A DNA stretch of 64,000 nucleotides from Coix lacryma-jobi var. lacryma-jobi (GCA_009763385.1 CM019825.1:17243621-17307620); one strand, 5' to 3'. Positions 48,644 through 60,790 are shown, numbered from the stretch's first letter. Numbers and translations are program-made. Notes: generated from the letters alone by a model not told the origin.

Positions 48644-48690
48644 TTATTGTTTTTTGTTCTTTTGTTTTTTTTTTTTTTTTTTTTTTTTTT
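48605..48690. repeat. 37-base poly-G tract followed by 26-base poly-T tract
   Basis: 48605-48641 is an unbroken run of G and 48665-48690 an unbroken run of T, with a short T-rich link. This lies about 290 bases beyond the SGP1 stop codon. A run of 37 G could fold as a G-quadruplex, and lengths of such tracts are often unreliable in assemblies. Confidence 0.95.
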
Positions 48691-48975
48691 GATTTCTCTC
48701 TATACACTCTCTGGCGAATGTTACAGAGGTGACGGGGTGTTACATTACAGTCACACCTCGCGGTTTTCCCATTTGGCGAATGTACAAAGGGCATCTTTGC
48801 CCTGCTGCAGCCGGCCATCAGGAGGAAGAGGACGACGGCCACGCGCGGTCACTTCAACTTCAACTGCTTCGGCGACTCACACAGGGCAAGATGAAGGGAC
48901 GACCCTGTCAACCCGTGATACCAAGGGTCGTCGTGTGTGCTGCCTAATTACTTAGTCAGAGGAGGAGGAAGGTCG

Positions 48976-51895
48976 TCAGAAGTCTATTATGGGCTCGCCC
49001 ATGGTGATGTTGCGCTCCACAGTCCCACCGGCAGGTAGAGAGCTTGGCCGTAAGTAATAACTTGACGTCTTTCACGTTGAGTTTGTGCGTTGCGCTCGAG
49101 AAGAAGAGGGTCGCCTTCATCGCTCTTGCGTATGCTCTGGCCTGTTAGGAAGGAACACACGTACAAATCGCTTTTAGTTTCAGCATAGCAATCAACACGC
49201 ACAGGATTGTTTTGTTTCAATAGGAATGGAACTTCACAATACTCCACTCTGCAGCTGTGGTAGAACAAGTAACAACTCTAGCCTAGATGCAAAGACTCAG
49301 CTTCTGATCTTTCAGTGCTACTGACAGAAATGCAGTTCAGCACAGCCAAAAAAAAATCCCTGGACTGGAACCTCCCTTCTTTTTCTCAGCCAGATGCAAC
49401 GTAGCCGTCGATTCTTTTTAGCATGTCCGGTAAGGGGTGACCATCAGTCTACGTCCTGTAGACCAAGGCCCACAAACAACATTAACGTACACTCCAATTC
49501 CAACTTGTGGCACTTGGCAAATGGACGAGATCTGACCATACATGCCCAATTGCCAAGTTTTTTTCTAACACACTTGACCACTCCAGGTTTCGTCTATCTA
49601 CATAAGATGTGGTTTGGGCCTACAACTACCTAATAGTTCACTATGGCTCCGATCAACACCAAGGCCCACTTGCTTCAATGTGCATAAGTAGGCCAGTACT
49701 CTCTGCGCAGAGCAGTCTTTACTTGTCCAATGTACTCCATTCAAGTTTGGGTTCTTCAGTGTTGTCGCCTGTCAGTCACTGTCACACGAGTGCCCAACCG
49801 ACACTGAGTTTGTGGATGTAATCGCACTACAAATCTAGGGTTCATGGCTGTAGAAGTATGGAAAGAAGCCCAAAATGTTTTGCCTAAAAAGATTCAAGAA
49901 CAGTCGCCTAGTGACAGGTTATGGTAGTTTTTATATATCTGACGCGAGTTTAACTTTCAGCCCTTTGTTGAATTGCACTGTTTCTGATGAAACAAGCATG
50001 TGCAACCACAGCTCCCCTCGTCACACCCAAGGCAATTTCTCATCTTTCTATGCCAGCACCAGATAAACTACATCGGAGACGCTGAAGACCCCGTATCCAA
50101 GAAACAAAGCTACCAAGAATAAAATTTCGATCAGAACAAACCAGTATTGTAAAATGCACTGCTCACCTGGTTAATGATGGCCCATTGCATTTCAAGAGGA
50201 AGCTGAGCAAAGTCATCAAACTTTGTCCCAATTAGGATTGGAATAGCCGTCTGCCAGAAGGATGGTAAAAAATTAAAGCACTGTTCAGTAACAATACCAA
50301 GCTCCAAGCACAATGCACATCGAAATAGTTACCAGCAGGAGAGTGAGCGGCAGCCCATCTGCTACTGACTATGCGAGCAAATCTCAGAGTTATAAAATTA
50401 GGAAAGTGTTATCAAATTGTTCCAAACAGTTATCTGCAGGAGAGTGAGCGGCAGCCCATCTGCTACTGACTGTTTGCAGCAATTTGTAATAGTTTTCCCA
50501 TATGTTCAGTGAGCGCGAAATGTTCAGCTACAACATCAGAGGCTACAGAAAGAAAACGCGAGATGTACACGAAATGTTCAGCACAGAGGAATGCACCAAC
50601 CTTATTCCATTTCCTCGCCCTCTCGTACCAATCTACAATGCTGCACCAACCAAACGAAGACAGTAATGAGCACCAAATAAGAGTTTGAAGTGCAATTGAG
50701 TTGTCTGGTATCGATTTAAACACTAACTTATTAAGCGTGCAGCGGCACGTGAGATCGAACATGTACAGGATCGCCACGGCATCCTTGCACGCGATCGGGA
50801 TGTGGTCGACGGACTGGTGGTCTCCTGCATCCATTCCACAGGCGAATGGAAATGAAATCGTCAAGAAAGGGTTGGAAATCTGGCATCTGAGCCAAAGCAA
50901 CCAGGGAACAGAATTTCTGATTCAATGGTGCCTGAGGGTTACCTGCCACATCCCAGATGCTGTAGGCAATCCTAGCTCCCCTGACGGCCATCGTCTTGTC
51001 CATGAGATTCAGGCCCGTCATCTGCAAGCCGTTCTGCTCCTCCCCGTCGTCTCCCACATACTTAACCTGCAGATGAACAACGGACATCGACGAGAAGATT
51101 AAACTTACAGTGACGATGCTTTGATGGTTTCCACGGTGAGGAATTGCACGACGACAAGAAGGATGAACGAAATAGATTCTAGTGGTTCTGTTTAGTCGAA
51201 ACAAACCGAACCAAATCCACCGTCAAGATTACACAGCAAGGCATTAAGACAAGTCAAGAGCGCATCAAACGACAAGACGACGACGAAGGAAGAGTGGAAG
51301 ACGCGTCATCAGGGTATAGTATAGTACAGAGCATATCCGGATTAAGTTATTGCTAACACAGTAACGGTAGGTAGAATCGTGGCGATTAGATGTAGAGAGA
51401 GAGAGATTAATTAAGGGTGAGAAGAGAGAACGAGAGCGGCGAGAGGTTAACCGATGGATGGATGATTACCATGAAGCTGGTCTTGCCAATCTGGCAGTCG
51501 CCGAGCAGGCTGACCTTGAGGCTGACGACGTTGTCGACGTCGTCGGCCGCGGCTTCGGCGTCGGCTGCGCAGCCGTCGTCCCTGTCGACCGGTGACAGCA
51601 CGGGACCGGCGTTGGCGCCGGCGGCGGGCGGGCCGAGGCGGCGGTACCGGCGGCCGGCGGCGGCTCCGCCGCCCCCGCCGCCGCAGCCGCAGGAGGAGCA
51701 GGCGAGCAGCTGGTCGCGCACGATGCGGAGCACCCTGGTGACGACGGCGAGGCGGAGCAGGCGCGCCCAGCGGAGGTCGACCCGAGCCCCTGCCGCCGCC
51801 GGCTTGCGGCGCCGTGGCCCCGCGCAGAGCTGCGCGACCGTGGCAACGTTCATGGTCGCTGCTGGTGCCGCCGCCGTGGTGGTGGTGGTGGTCAT
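48976..51895 (-). CDS. SGP1: small GTPase of the SGP1/Spg1 (septum-promoting) family; last exon shifted
   Basis: Six exons on the - strand: 51895-51470, 51066-50943, 50824-50728, 50640-50601, 50250-50167 and 49141-48976, with GT-AG borders. Exons 1-5 join in frame to 257 codons. The N-terminal extension is Ala/Gly/Arg-rich with a conserved LLACSS motif, as in plant SGP1 proteins. GTP-binding motifs are GDCQIGKTSFM (G1), WDVAG (G3), GTKFD (G4) and SSAT (G5, exon 6). Related fungal Spg1/Tem1 proteins act in the septation/mitotic exit pathway; the plant role is less clear. The start is uncertain: 51895 or 51853 are both plausible. In exon 6 the conserved tail (TVER...GEPIIDF) is in the +1 frame relative to exons 1-5, so translation as written would run to a stop near 48955. 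This is either a real frameshift or a sequence error. Confidence 0.8.
50335..50471. repeat. 36-bp direct repeat in SGP1 intron
   Basis: Copies at 50335-50370 and 50436-50471 (GCAGGAGAGTGAGCGGCAGC...), period 101 bases, inside the intron between exons 4 and 5. They look like a local duplication. Confidence 0.9.
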
Positions 51896-51952
51896 GGTGG
51901 CGCGGTCGTTGGCGTAGGCGTCGTCCAGGCGCGGTCGCCGCCCATGCACCAC

Positions 51953-54002
51953 CGGCGCCGTGCAGAAGGGCCTTGTTGGTTGCTGGGCAGGTGGGAGAGG
52001 CGGCGGAGCGGGCGGGACGGGACGGGACGGGAAGAGAGAGCGAGAGAGAGAGAGATCGGGGAAGGGAAGGTGAGCCGGAGGGAGCAGCGACCTCCCCGGC
52101 GCGGCGTATACGCGGAGGCGGGCGTGCCAAAATAGGGTCGGGGTCGGGGTCGTGGTCGTCGCTTTTTGCTGGCCTCGCGTTTGCTTCTCCTCCTTATAGC
52201 GGAGGCGCCATAGACGGCATGCGCACGCCTTTCTCGAGCTGGGCGTGGCCGCGGGCGGGCGGGCGTGGCGGGCTTGGGCGCTTGGCTACCTAGACCGCGG
52301 CCGCGGTGGATGGTGAGGTGAGACCGACGGAAGCGAGGGTCGCGACGCGCGCGCGCGCGCGCGGACAACAGGACAAGGGACGGATAGCAGCAGGGCGAGA
52401 GCGCGGCGTGTGTTGTGCGTGGATGTCACGTTCACGTTGGCGGTGGCGGTGTTGCGTTGGGATACTACCGGGGCGGGAATGGGGATACCCGCACGCGTGC
52501 GGCGTGCGTGCGGGCGTGGTGGCCTGGTGGGCGTGGCGGGCGACGACGACGGGGACGGGGTGCCGGGGTGGGGTGGTTGGTTGACCACCGGACCCGCTAG
52601 TGGTTGTGGCACACGGCCGCCGCGCGCGGCGGCTGCCTCTCTGGTGGCGGTCTGGACCGGAAAAGGGCTCGTGCCCAGAACCCGTGGCGACCTTCGACGC
52701 CGTTGCCTATTTGCTATTTTTTTCCGCCCGCTCCTGTGCGTCGTCCGGGAGGGGGGTGAGTCCAGAACGCCGGCTGCTAGCGCCGTCCATCCGTTGCGTT
52801 GCGCTGCGTCCTGGTCTTCTGGAAGAAGCGGCGGAAGGCAAAATCCGGTGGCGTCTCCGTCCGTCACATGGGCTCGTACACGTTTGCGTGACGGCGACCG
52901 TCCCATTCTCGGTCGCGCACGATTCCTCAGAAAAGCTAGGGAAAAAAGGGCTGCTTGTTTGTCCACAGGCTCAAAGCATATGCATCCGAATTTTCGATGC
53001 CGTGGGGTGGCGATTCGCCCCGTTCTCTTGAACTAGAAGCCTGATTAGGTGATTTTTTATAAGAGAAAAATATTCTTCCACGCTCAAGCGAACGGAGTTG
53101 TGAATCTGTCCGTGGCTCCATGTCCGTCGCCGTCCGTCCGTTTCCGTAGGGATAGGGTAGTGGTTGCCACCAAAATACCCCCTGCATTTATGCAGCGACA
53201 TTTTTTTTAGACGAAAGAAGAAATATATTAAATTATAATTACGTATATCATTGTAATACAAGTACTCTAGTAGAAAAAACATGTATCTAGAAATTGATTC
53301 TCATCTATATTATAGTCACGCTGTGAAAAGGCTCAAACTCTCAAATCCAAACTTGTTTGACGTTTCGTATAGATGACCACATAGCCAAATACTCGGCAAC
53401 AATTGTTTTCGGCCTAAGAACACGTTCCTGCTGGCGAGGTTGAGAAATTTCTTCTTCTTCCTTGTGTCTTCCTTCTTCTTCTTTCTGTCACTGAAGAATG
53501 AGGAAGACCGATCTGAAAATTATTCTCTCTAGTCCTTCATCGTGGCCAGATCCAACCAGAACAAAACGAAGAAGGGACCGGAGAAAATTATTCTATGGCG
53601 GCGACATCATCTCCGTCTTGATACCGAAGCCCGGAAACAAAAGTCTCCATGTTGCCTTGTCGATGTAGATGTTGACGTCGAAGTTGTCGTCCTCATCTTC
53701 AACATAGTCACCATGGATAGACCGGATCCACCCTACCTCATCGCCGTCGCCGGGAAGAAGGAGGAGGAAAAACACTCTCAATACCAAAGTCCTTGGCATG
53801 GAGAAACAGACTCTAGATGACTCGATCTACTAGAAAACTTATTAAAAACGATGAATTCTCACTCCCTCTGACCTCCGACGAAATACCGGAGGAGGAGAGA
53901 GGGGGACCAACGGTGAAGAAGAGGGAAGCGGCGGCGATCACACCCTAAGCCTTCAACACTCCACTCAATATATATGTTAGTATGATGGTTAAATCGTCTT
54001 AT
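51953..54002. other. SGP1 upstream region and unassigned GC-rich DNA
   Basis: GC-rich up to about 52960, with a (GC)n run at about 52349-52362. It must hold the SGP1 promoter and 5' leader. After 53000 the sequence becomes AT-rich. An open frame at 53542-53820 is unrecognised. No second gene is supported. Confidence 0.5.
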
Positions 54003-54010
54003 ATTATGGG

Positions 54011-54255
54011 CATTGGCGGATCCAAGGGGGGCGTGGCCCAAAAATATATATAAGATTTTAGCAAAAATTAGTCTATTTTTTTAAAATTAGTCCAAAATTT
54101 CCAGCGGGCTACAAAAATAGTGGAAAATTTAGTCCAAATCACCTTAAAATCTACCAAAAATTTCTCGTGAGCCAAAAATATAACGAGAATTTCGGTTCAA
54201 ACTCGGTCTCTATGTATTTAGCCCCCCTCGTGGGTCGTTTCCGGATCCGCCACTG
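54011..54255. mobile_element. hAT-type MITE (245 bp)
   Basis: Inverted ends CATTGGCGGATCC and GGATCCGCCACTG, flanked by the perfect 8-bp duplication ATTATGGG (54003-54010, 54256-54263). Noncoding and AT-rich inside. Confidence 0.9.
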
Positions 54256-54312
54256 ATTATGGGACAAACAGAGTACTACGTTGCAGTTGAAAGGAATGGT
54301 GGATAAGGTCTA

Positions 54313-54403
54313 CTCCCTCCGTCCATTTTTAAGTGTCGTCCGAAAAGCGTGTCTGTGAGGAAAACACGGATTTCTAGAGACAGTTATTTAGGGACGGAGG
54401 GAG
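54313..54403 (-). mobile_element. Stowaway-type MITE (91 bp), same family as at 42100
   Basis: CTCCCTCCGTCC...GGACGGAGGGAG, TA at 54311-54312 and 54404-54405. Its complement matches the 42100-42190 copy with few differences, so the two are inverted relative to each other. Confidence 0.93.
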
Positions 54404-54797
54404 TAGTGCTGATCTCTACTGTTATGTGTTAGTCAGCAATTCCCCGAATCCGATTCCTGTGGGCTGTGGCTTAAATAAGAGAGGGGAGGGGGTTCATTTA
54501 AAAATTGAAAGGAAGAAAAAGGGGTATAAACTGAAGAAAAGAATCTGATGAATAATGGGATCGGATTTATAGCCGTTGAAATTTTTGCAGTATCGAGAGT
54601 CCTGAATACTGTCACCACATCCATTGTCCAGGGAGATAGGAGTACGTGAGCAATGCACGTTGCTGGAGGAGGAAAAAAAAAACAGACGCATCACGTCGGT
54701 CCCTGTCGTGTAGTTCTCGTCCGAACCACGCCCACGTCCGTCCTCGTCGGCCTTTAACTCCGGAGTACTACTAGTCCGGAGCCGTAAAACTCATGGC

Positions 54798-55090
54798 CAG
54801 GGTTTTTTTTACCGACCGTTTGATGGTAACCGCCGGCCACCGGTAGCGGTTTACCGGACCGGTTTGGTCGGTAACCGCCCGGTACCGGCCGGTTTGAAGT
54901 TTGAATTCAAACGTCTCAGTTGTTCGGTTTCGAATCGGTAAACCGGTCGGTTTGGGTCGGTTACCGACCGGTTTGAGCGGTTTACCGGTCGGTTTGAATC
55001 TCGAATTCAAATGCGGTTCGTAGTCGGTAACCGACCGGTTTGGGTCGGTTACCGACCGGTTAGATCGGTAACCAGTCCAAACCGGTGGGC
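54798..55090. repeat. left subterminal repeats of the hAT element
   Basis: Dense copies of words such as GGTTACCGACCGGTT, ACCGGTCGGTT and CGGTAACC in both orientations, beginning right after the terminal repeat. Subterminal motif clusters are the usual transposase binding sites in hAT elements. Confidence 0.85.
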
Positions 55091-55282
55091 TGTCTTTTTT
55101 TTGGATAAAAATGATTTTTTGGTACTTCCTTTGGACATATAGATATAAAAAAGACCGCACACTGCGGCAATAAATTCATTGTCTCGAAAACATGAACAAA
55201 TAGTCGCATACAAATAGATATTGTCTCGAAAACATCAACGAATGCATCAACAACACATCCTCACAGTCACAGGAATACATGA

Positions 55283-58200
55283 TCATCTACGCAAGATGTA
55301 TGGAAAGACCCCTTGTTGGCATGACATTTCATACTCGGCGATGGACATAAGAGCGATACCTTTGGTTTGAAGCAGGGTTGCCTTGTAATCTTGCCACGTC
55401 TGGCCCGTCCAAGCTGCGGTTGTCTCCCATTCTTGAACCAACATACTGTAAAAGCTGGGATCTTCCCATTCGTACACCCACCTAGTCTGAGGCTGCGTGC
55501 TCACGTCAGGAATGGGATAGCTATAAGAAGGTTGTGAGGCATCGCTGTAGGACGAAGTAGAGTAGTCTGGAGTGTCGTAGTACGTGGGTGCAAAAGAAAT
55601 TGATCTCCCCTGCGAGTCCTCTGGATTGTCGTCGTGTGTGCGTCCAAATGAAACTGATTTCCTCTGGGACTGTGGTTGTCCATGGTCACGATCTTGCGTA
55701 GCATGTGTGTATTGGGTCTCGCCTGCAATGAACCATAATTAGTAATCATGGACAAAAATAAATGTGTGTATGTACGTGCAAGTGCAATGGATACCTGTGA
55801 AACGAATTCCATAACCAGTCCCACCACCACCACCAGCAGCACCACCACCACCATCGCCACTGTCATCATGATCGTCATCGTCACCACCATCGCTGCTGTC
55901 ATCATCATCATCATCATCATCGTCAGAATGGTAAGATCCCTCCTCCTCAGTGTCCGCATCGCTGCTGACTTGTTTTCCTCGCTTGGTCTGCCCCTTCCTA
56001 GGCGGCGCTTGCGTCTTCCTCTTCCCTAGGTGACTTTGACCCACATGTCTACGAGCCCAATCACTGAAGCAATCAGACCCCGTAGCCTGACGTAGATCAT
56101 CGGGGTCTATATGCTCACTGCCAACAGAAACAAACAAATCACATAAATAAAATCAATCCCACCGTACATTATTAGACACGCACTCACATTTGTAAATATA
56201 CATATAACGTACCTGACAAGACGTGATGGCAAAGGGACGTCGTCTTCGTCTGAATCCTCATCAAGAAGTGGAGGCTGGTTTGATCTTCCATACTCCATCC
56301 ACTCCCTAAGCGGAGTGGTCCGATCATAGAATGAGACTTCGGCGAACCGGTCAATAAAATCGTCGTCATCAAGCCTTGGTGGGTTGGCATCCGCAAGTCG
56401 CAGCCGAAGGTTGTAATTGACATAAACAAGCTTGTTCAGTTTCTTGTGCGATAGCCGATTGCGGACCTTCGTATGCAGCAAGGCAAAAGTACTCCAGTTC
56501 CGCTCGCATCCACTGGAGGACATACATTGTGAAACAAGCCGCAAAGCTAGGCGCTGCAAATTTGGAGTGTCTTTACCAAAGATCATCCACCAGGCCGCTG
56601 CAAGTGGAACACATTATGTTAGCTACATGTTCCAATATGCATAACTAAATGGAATGACAAAGTACTCTTACATGGGGATGTTCTTGGATCCATGGCCATT
56701 CTGTGAGCTAGCTCTGAGCCAAACTCACCAACCTTCTGGCGAAAAACCTCAGCCTCCTGCAATGCCTGCACGGCGCTCTGCACATCTGTCATCTCCTGAA
56801 ATGCGTCCTTCAGGCCAGCGAACATTGTTGCAGTTGGATCCAGTGTGTACGAGAGCTTAGGATTCAGCACGGCAGCTGCAACATGGAATTGAATTGAGCA
56901 TCCCGAAAATGTTCAATATGGTAAATATGGAATTCAATTGAACATGGAGGAACTCATACCTGGCCCCACGTACGTCCCTATGTACACGTCAGATATCCTT
57001 TTATCCAAAATCTCTTTGTACTCATTCCATGTGTGCGTATTTCTTCCAAAAAAAGACTCCATCTCCGACTTGCAATTCTGGAATTGATACACAACTTCAC
57101 AAATGTTGGGGTGCTTGGCTTCATCAGCGAACCGAAGGAACCTGTAAATCGGTTGTACAGTGTTGATGATATACTCCAATCCCTCCCACCACTGTAGACT
57201 CGACAACCTGGCATGAGCAAATCTACCTTCTTCGCTTTTTGCCCACTTGCTCTCCAAAAAATCTGTAGATGCCATCCACTGCATGAACTTCTCACGTCTT
57301 CGGTTAAATGACTCCATGAACATGTAGTTGGTCCCAAATCTAGTGGCATTCCATTTGACCAACTCACCACCAATTGCTTTCTTCATCATATTATGCAACT
57401 GAGTATGGTTGTACAACCAATTAGATATGCGCTTGCATGCGGATATCATACTTGAATGATCACTCATTTGACCGATATCCTTTAGCATTAAATTAATGGT
57501 GTGTGCCAGACAAGGCATCCAACAAATATGCTTGAACTCAAGCTTCAACAAGCTGCACGCTTTCTTGTAGTTGGCGCCATTGTCAGTGATCACATGGACA
57601 ACATTCTCCGCGCCAATGTCCATCACCACCTTCCGAATCTCCTGAAAACAGTCATAACGTATATTATATATGCATGAATATAACTAAAAATAATAACATG
57701 ACAACTGTAATGACTTACCCTCAATAAATAGTTCGCATCTTGACTTTTCCCAGTTGCATCGACAGAGCTGTGAAACCATGTGACCTCGTTGCAATAAATA
57801 AGAAAGTTCACAACATTCATTTTTGTGGGGCCAGTCCAAGAATCACACATCAGCGAGACGCCAAACGTGGGCCACTCTTTCTGAAACTTTGCGTACCTCT
57901 CCTTCAAGTCTTTCACATTTTGATCAAGGTACTTCCCATCAATTTCCTTTCCAGTGGGGGACAAGATGCCTTCACCTGTAACCATAAGCAATTAATAAGA
58001 ACATGGAACGATACATAAGTTCAAACCTGTTTGTAGTTATAGGTACTTACCCCACTTCTGCGTCTCTCGGACAGCACCAACAAAGTACGGGCTGTCCGCA
58101 TTCCGTCCCGGTATTCCTGCATGATGGTAAAATTTTGCCCAAGCTTTACCGATGGCTTCCTTTGCATTTTTTCCCTTCTGGGTCTAGCGCCCTGTATCAA

Positions 58201-58774
58201 TCCTTTGTTGTACCATTCTTGTCCTGCCACCGGCTGCCACATTGTAGTCTTCCACCTCCACAGGTGTCTCCCTCTGTGATCCCGATCTTCTGAACATCCT
58301 CGAAAAAGGATTCCCACCACGGGGACCTCCACTGCCACCACCCCCACCTCCACCACCACTACCACCTGCACGAGAACTACCCCCTCCACGCTCGTAATTA
58401 CCGCCTCTATCCTGCACACTCTGTTGATACTCATATTCAGCTCTCGACTGTTGTAGGGCAGCCTCCATCTGAGTCTCATACTCATCATCATTAATGGGAT
58501 TGTTCCCCTCCGGTGCAACTCTTTGTTGTGCGACCCTTTGCCGAGCTCGGTCCGCCGTCGCCTTCTTGGCGCGGTCAAGCTCTCTCTGGAAATACTCGCG
58601 CACCTCTGGTGGCACACGGCTACAATGCACAACCTCCGTCCCGCGCGCTGCCAAATGCTGCTTCAATCTTGTTGCACCACCGCCCCCTTTTGTCAGGTGA
58701 CAATAATTGCACCGCCACCCGGGAGCGAGATTTTCACCATGCTCCCAGACAACGTCTTTGTGCCTGCCCGACAT
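55283..58774 (-). CDS. hAT transposase, seven exons, one in-frame TAG
   Basis: Exons (- strand): 58774-58051, 57975-57719, 57641-56960, 56875-56672, 56597-56213, 56117-55795 and 55722-55283, all GT-AG. They sum to 3015 bases, one frame of 1005 codons including the stop. Domains are a BED zinc finger (CNYC...H...H/C, residues about 20-55), a DUF659-type RNase H-fold core and a hAT C-terminal dimerisation region. Likely catalytic acids are D286 (CDSW), D347 (ITDNG) and E654 (CERNWS), with the CLAH motif at 371-374. After it comes an unusual tail of about 250 residues with Asp-, Gly- and Ser/Tyr-rich stretches. A TAG at 58184-58186 (codon 197), between the zinc finger and the core, is the only break. 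Unless it is suppressed or spliced out, this copy cannot make full transposase, though it could move if a sister supplies it. Confidence 0.88.
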
Positions 58775-59059
58775 TGTCTACCTGCATAAACAGACAACAC
58801 AAAATCAAACCCACGTAAATGTTGTCTATACAATATATACAGAAAAATATACATCCTAACAGAAATCACACCTCAAATCCTAAATTAAATCGTACTCTAC
58901 ACATAAAGCTAACCCTAACCCTAACCACCTAAATCCATCCATCCTAATATCTAACACAGATCCTGCCTAAATACAACAATCCTAACACAAAACTACACCC
59001 AAAACATATAGATACTTAACTAAAATAGCAAGAAAAGGGGGGAAAAACTTACCTCAACT

Positions 59060-59567
59060 CCCGGAAGAAACCGCTCGGTAACCGAGCAAAACCGCTCGGT
59101 TACCGAGCTGACCGCGCGGCTAGCCGACGGGGCGTCGCCGGAGCGGTTACCGCCCGCTCCCGCTCGGTAACCGAGCCTAACCGACCGGTTAGCCGGCGGC
59201 GGAGAGCGGACGGCGGCGCTGGGGGCGGAGGGCGGGGGCGCGGGCGCGGATAAGGCTCGGGAAGGAGGCGTTCTGCCCCCCCGCCCGTGAACGCCTGGTT
59301 TTGTGCCCGTGAGCGCCTAATGGGCCTCATGGGCCTTAACGGGCCGACTTTTTTTTTTCAATTTCCAAACGTCCAATTTCAAAAAATTTTATACCATTGG
59401 TCTCCATAGATTGTAATCTATTTTTAGGAATTTTTTGGGCATTTTTTTTCAAATTTTCAAATTTCAAATTCAAATTTTGGTAACCGGTCCGTTTGGTAAC
59501 CGGACCGGACCGGTTACATCGGTAACCGACCGAACCGACCGGTTACCGATCGGTAAAAAAAACCCTG
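59060..59567. repeat. right subterminal repeats of the hAT element
   Basis: Two clusters. At 59070-59200 there are near-palindromic CTCGGTAACCGAG/CTCGGTTACCGAG words, and at about 59480-59555 there are GGTAACCGG and ACCGACCGGTTACC words like those at the left end. The A/T-rich stretch between them is noncoding. Confidence 0.82.
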
Positions 59568-59575
59568 CTCATGGC

Positions 59576-60790
59576 ATCTCGCTCTCACGTACGCACAGTA
59601 CTAACCACGTGCAAAGGCGGCATCTTCTGAAACAGCGATGCTCACTGCTGCTACTACGTACACTGTGCTACTAGTACGTGCTAGCGAAGTAGCGAGTACA
59701 GTACTCCGACTTTAGCGAGCAACGTGGATATCGAAGTAGGAGCAGATAAGCGAGCACGATCAGCTAGTCGGTCAGATCGATCTGTAGTCCTGCCTGATGA
59801 AACCCTGAACCCTGAATTAACCTGGCGATCAAGATGATGCTAATCTGACCGGCCTCGCGCTCTGGAATCGATCTGAATGACTGGATGGCTGCTGCCTGCC
59901 GTGGATCGGTTAAACTATGCGGCCGGCCGGCCACTGCATACGGAGTACATACAGTACAGAGTACAGACACACAGTACTACTGTACATACAGCTGCCAACT
60001 GCCATGCCCGGACAAGATCGACACGGAGGCAGGTGAATCTTGTACCGGGCGCGCGGGGATCGACGCGAACGTGCCGCTGCCGAGTGCAGTGCCGCCGATC
60101 GCATCTGCCGCCGGTACAGTACAGTGCAGTAAAAATAGTAGCAGCCTCGTCCGGAGCAAGAGCAACGCGAGCAGGACATGGGGCGCGCGAGGCGGCATCG
60201 GCCCTCACCCTCAGGCGAGTCCGGCCAGGTCGGCTACAGTTGCGCGGGCGGGCGCATGTGAATGCGATGGCCGGCCGGGCTGTTACGGTCAGCGAGCGGC
60301 GGCGTCGCGAGGGTGCGTGCAGCGTGCGACCGAGGCAGCCGGGCCCGGGGCGCGCGCACGGATATGGATCATGGTCATGGTCTCATGGATGGACTTTTTT
60401 TGAATTTTGACTCGGGCGCCGCCGGGGCGTGCTGGGCAGTGGTGGCTGCGCGTCTCGTGCACACAGCCGCGCAGTGGTGGCTGCGCGCGTCCCGGTCCCC
60501 GGTCCCGGCCCGTCAACGTCGCTGTCCTAGTGATGCTGACGGTCGCCGTCGCCGTCGCCGTCCCAACTCCCCAGGCCAGTGGACGACCGTGAAGCTGTCT
60601 CGAAGCTCGGTGCGCTTTTTCGCGGTAGTGCTGCTGGTATATGTGCCGCGAAATTGACATGGTCGTGGTGGTGGTGTTCCTGATGATAGGAAAAGGTATA
60701 ACAGCTACCAATCGCTAGTAATAACGCATCTTTTGCCCAATGTGTGTGTAGTGAGCTATTGATAATTCGGTATTTTTTCCCTGAGACATT
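59576..60790. other. unassigned GC-rich flank
   Basis: Overlapping open frames on both strands (for example 59877-60410) follow from high GC content and have no recognised domain or gene structure. No gene is called. Confidence 0.5.

Larger units (their letters stand above)
54798..59567 (-). mobile_element. complete hAT-superfamily DNA transposon (4770 bp)
   Basis: Terminal inverted repeats CAGGGTTTTTTTTACCGA (54798) and TCGGTAAAAAAAACCCTG (59567), with a perfect 8-bp target duplication CTCATGGC (54790-54797, 59568-59575). It encodes a transposase on the - strand. Both subterminal regions hold arrays of palindromic ACCGGT/GGTAACC words. The exact duplication and matching ends indicate recent insertion. 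Confidence 0.97.

Noticed and set aside
48375..48842. 155-residue - strand frame through the poly-G tract
   Set aside because: Includes homopolymer-coded Pro and Lys runs; a product of the G and T tracts.
52286..52966. 226-residue - strand frame upstream of SGP1
   Set aside because: Arg/Pro-rich, in GC-rich promoter DNA, with no recognised domain.
59877..60410. 177-residue + strand open frame, Arg/Ala-rich
   Set aside because: Overlapping frames of equal length occur on both strands in GC-rich DNA; no start context, intron or domain supports a gene.
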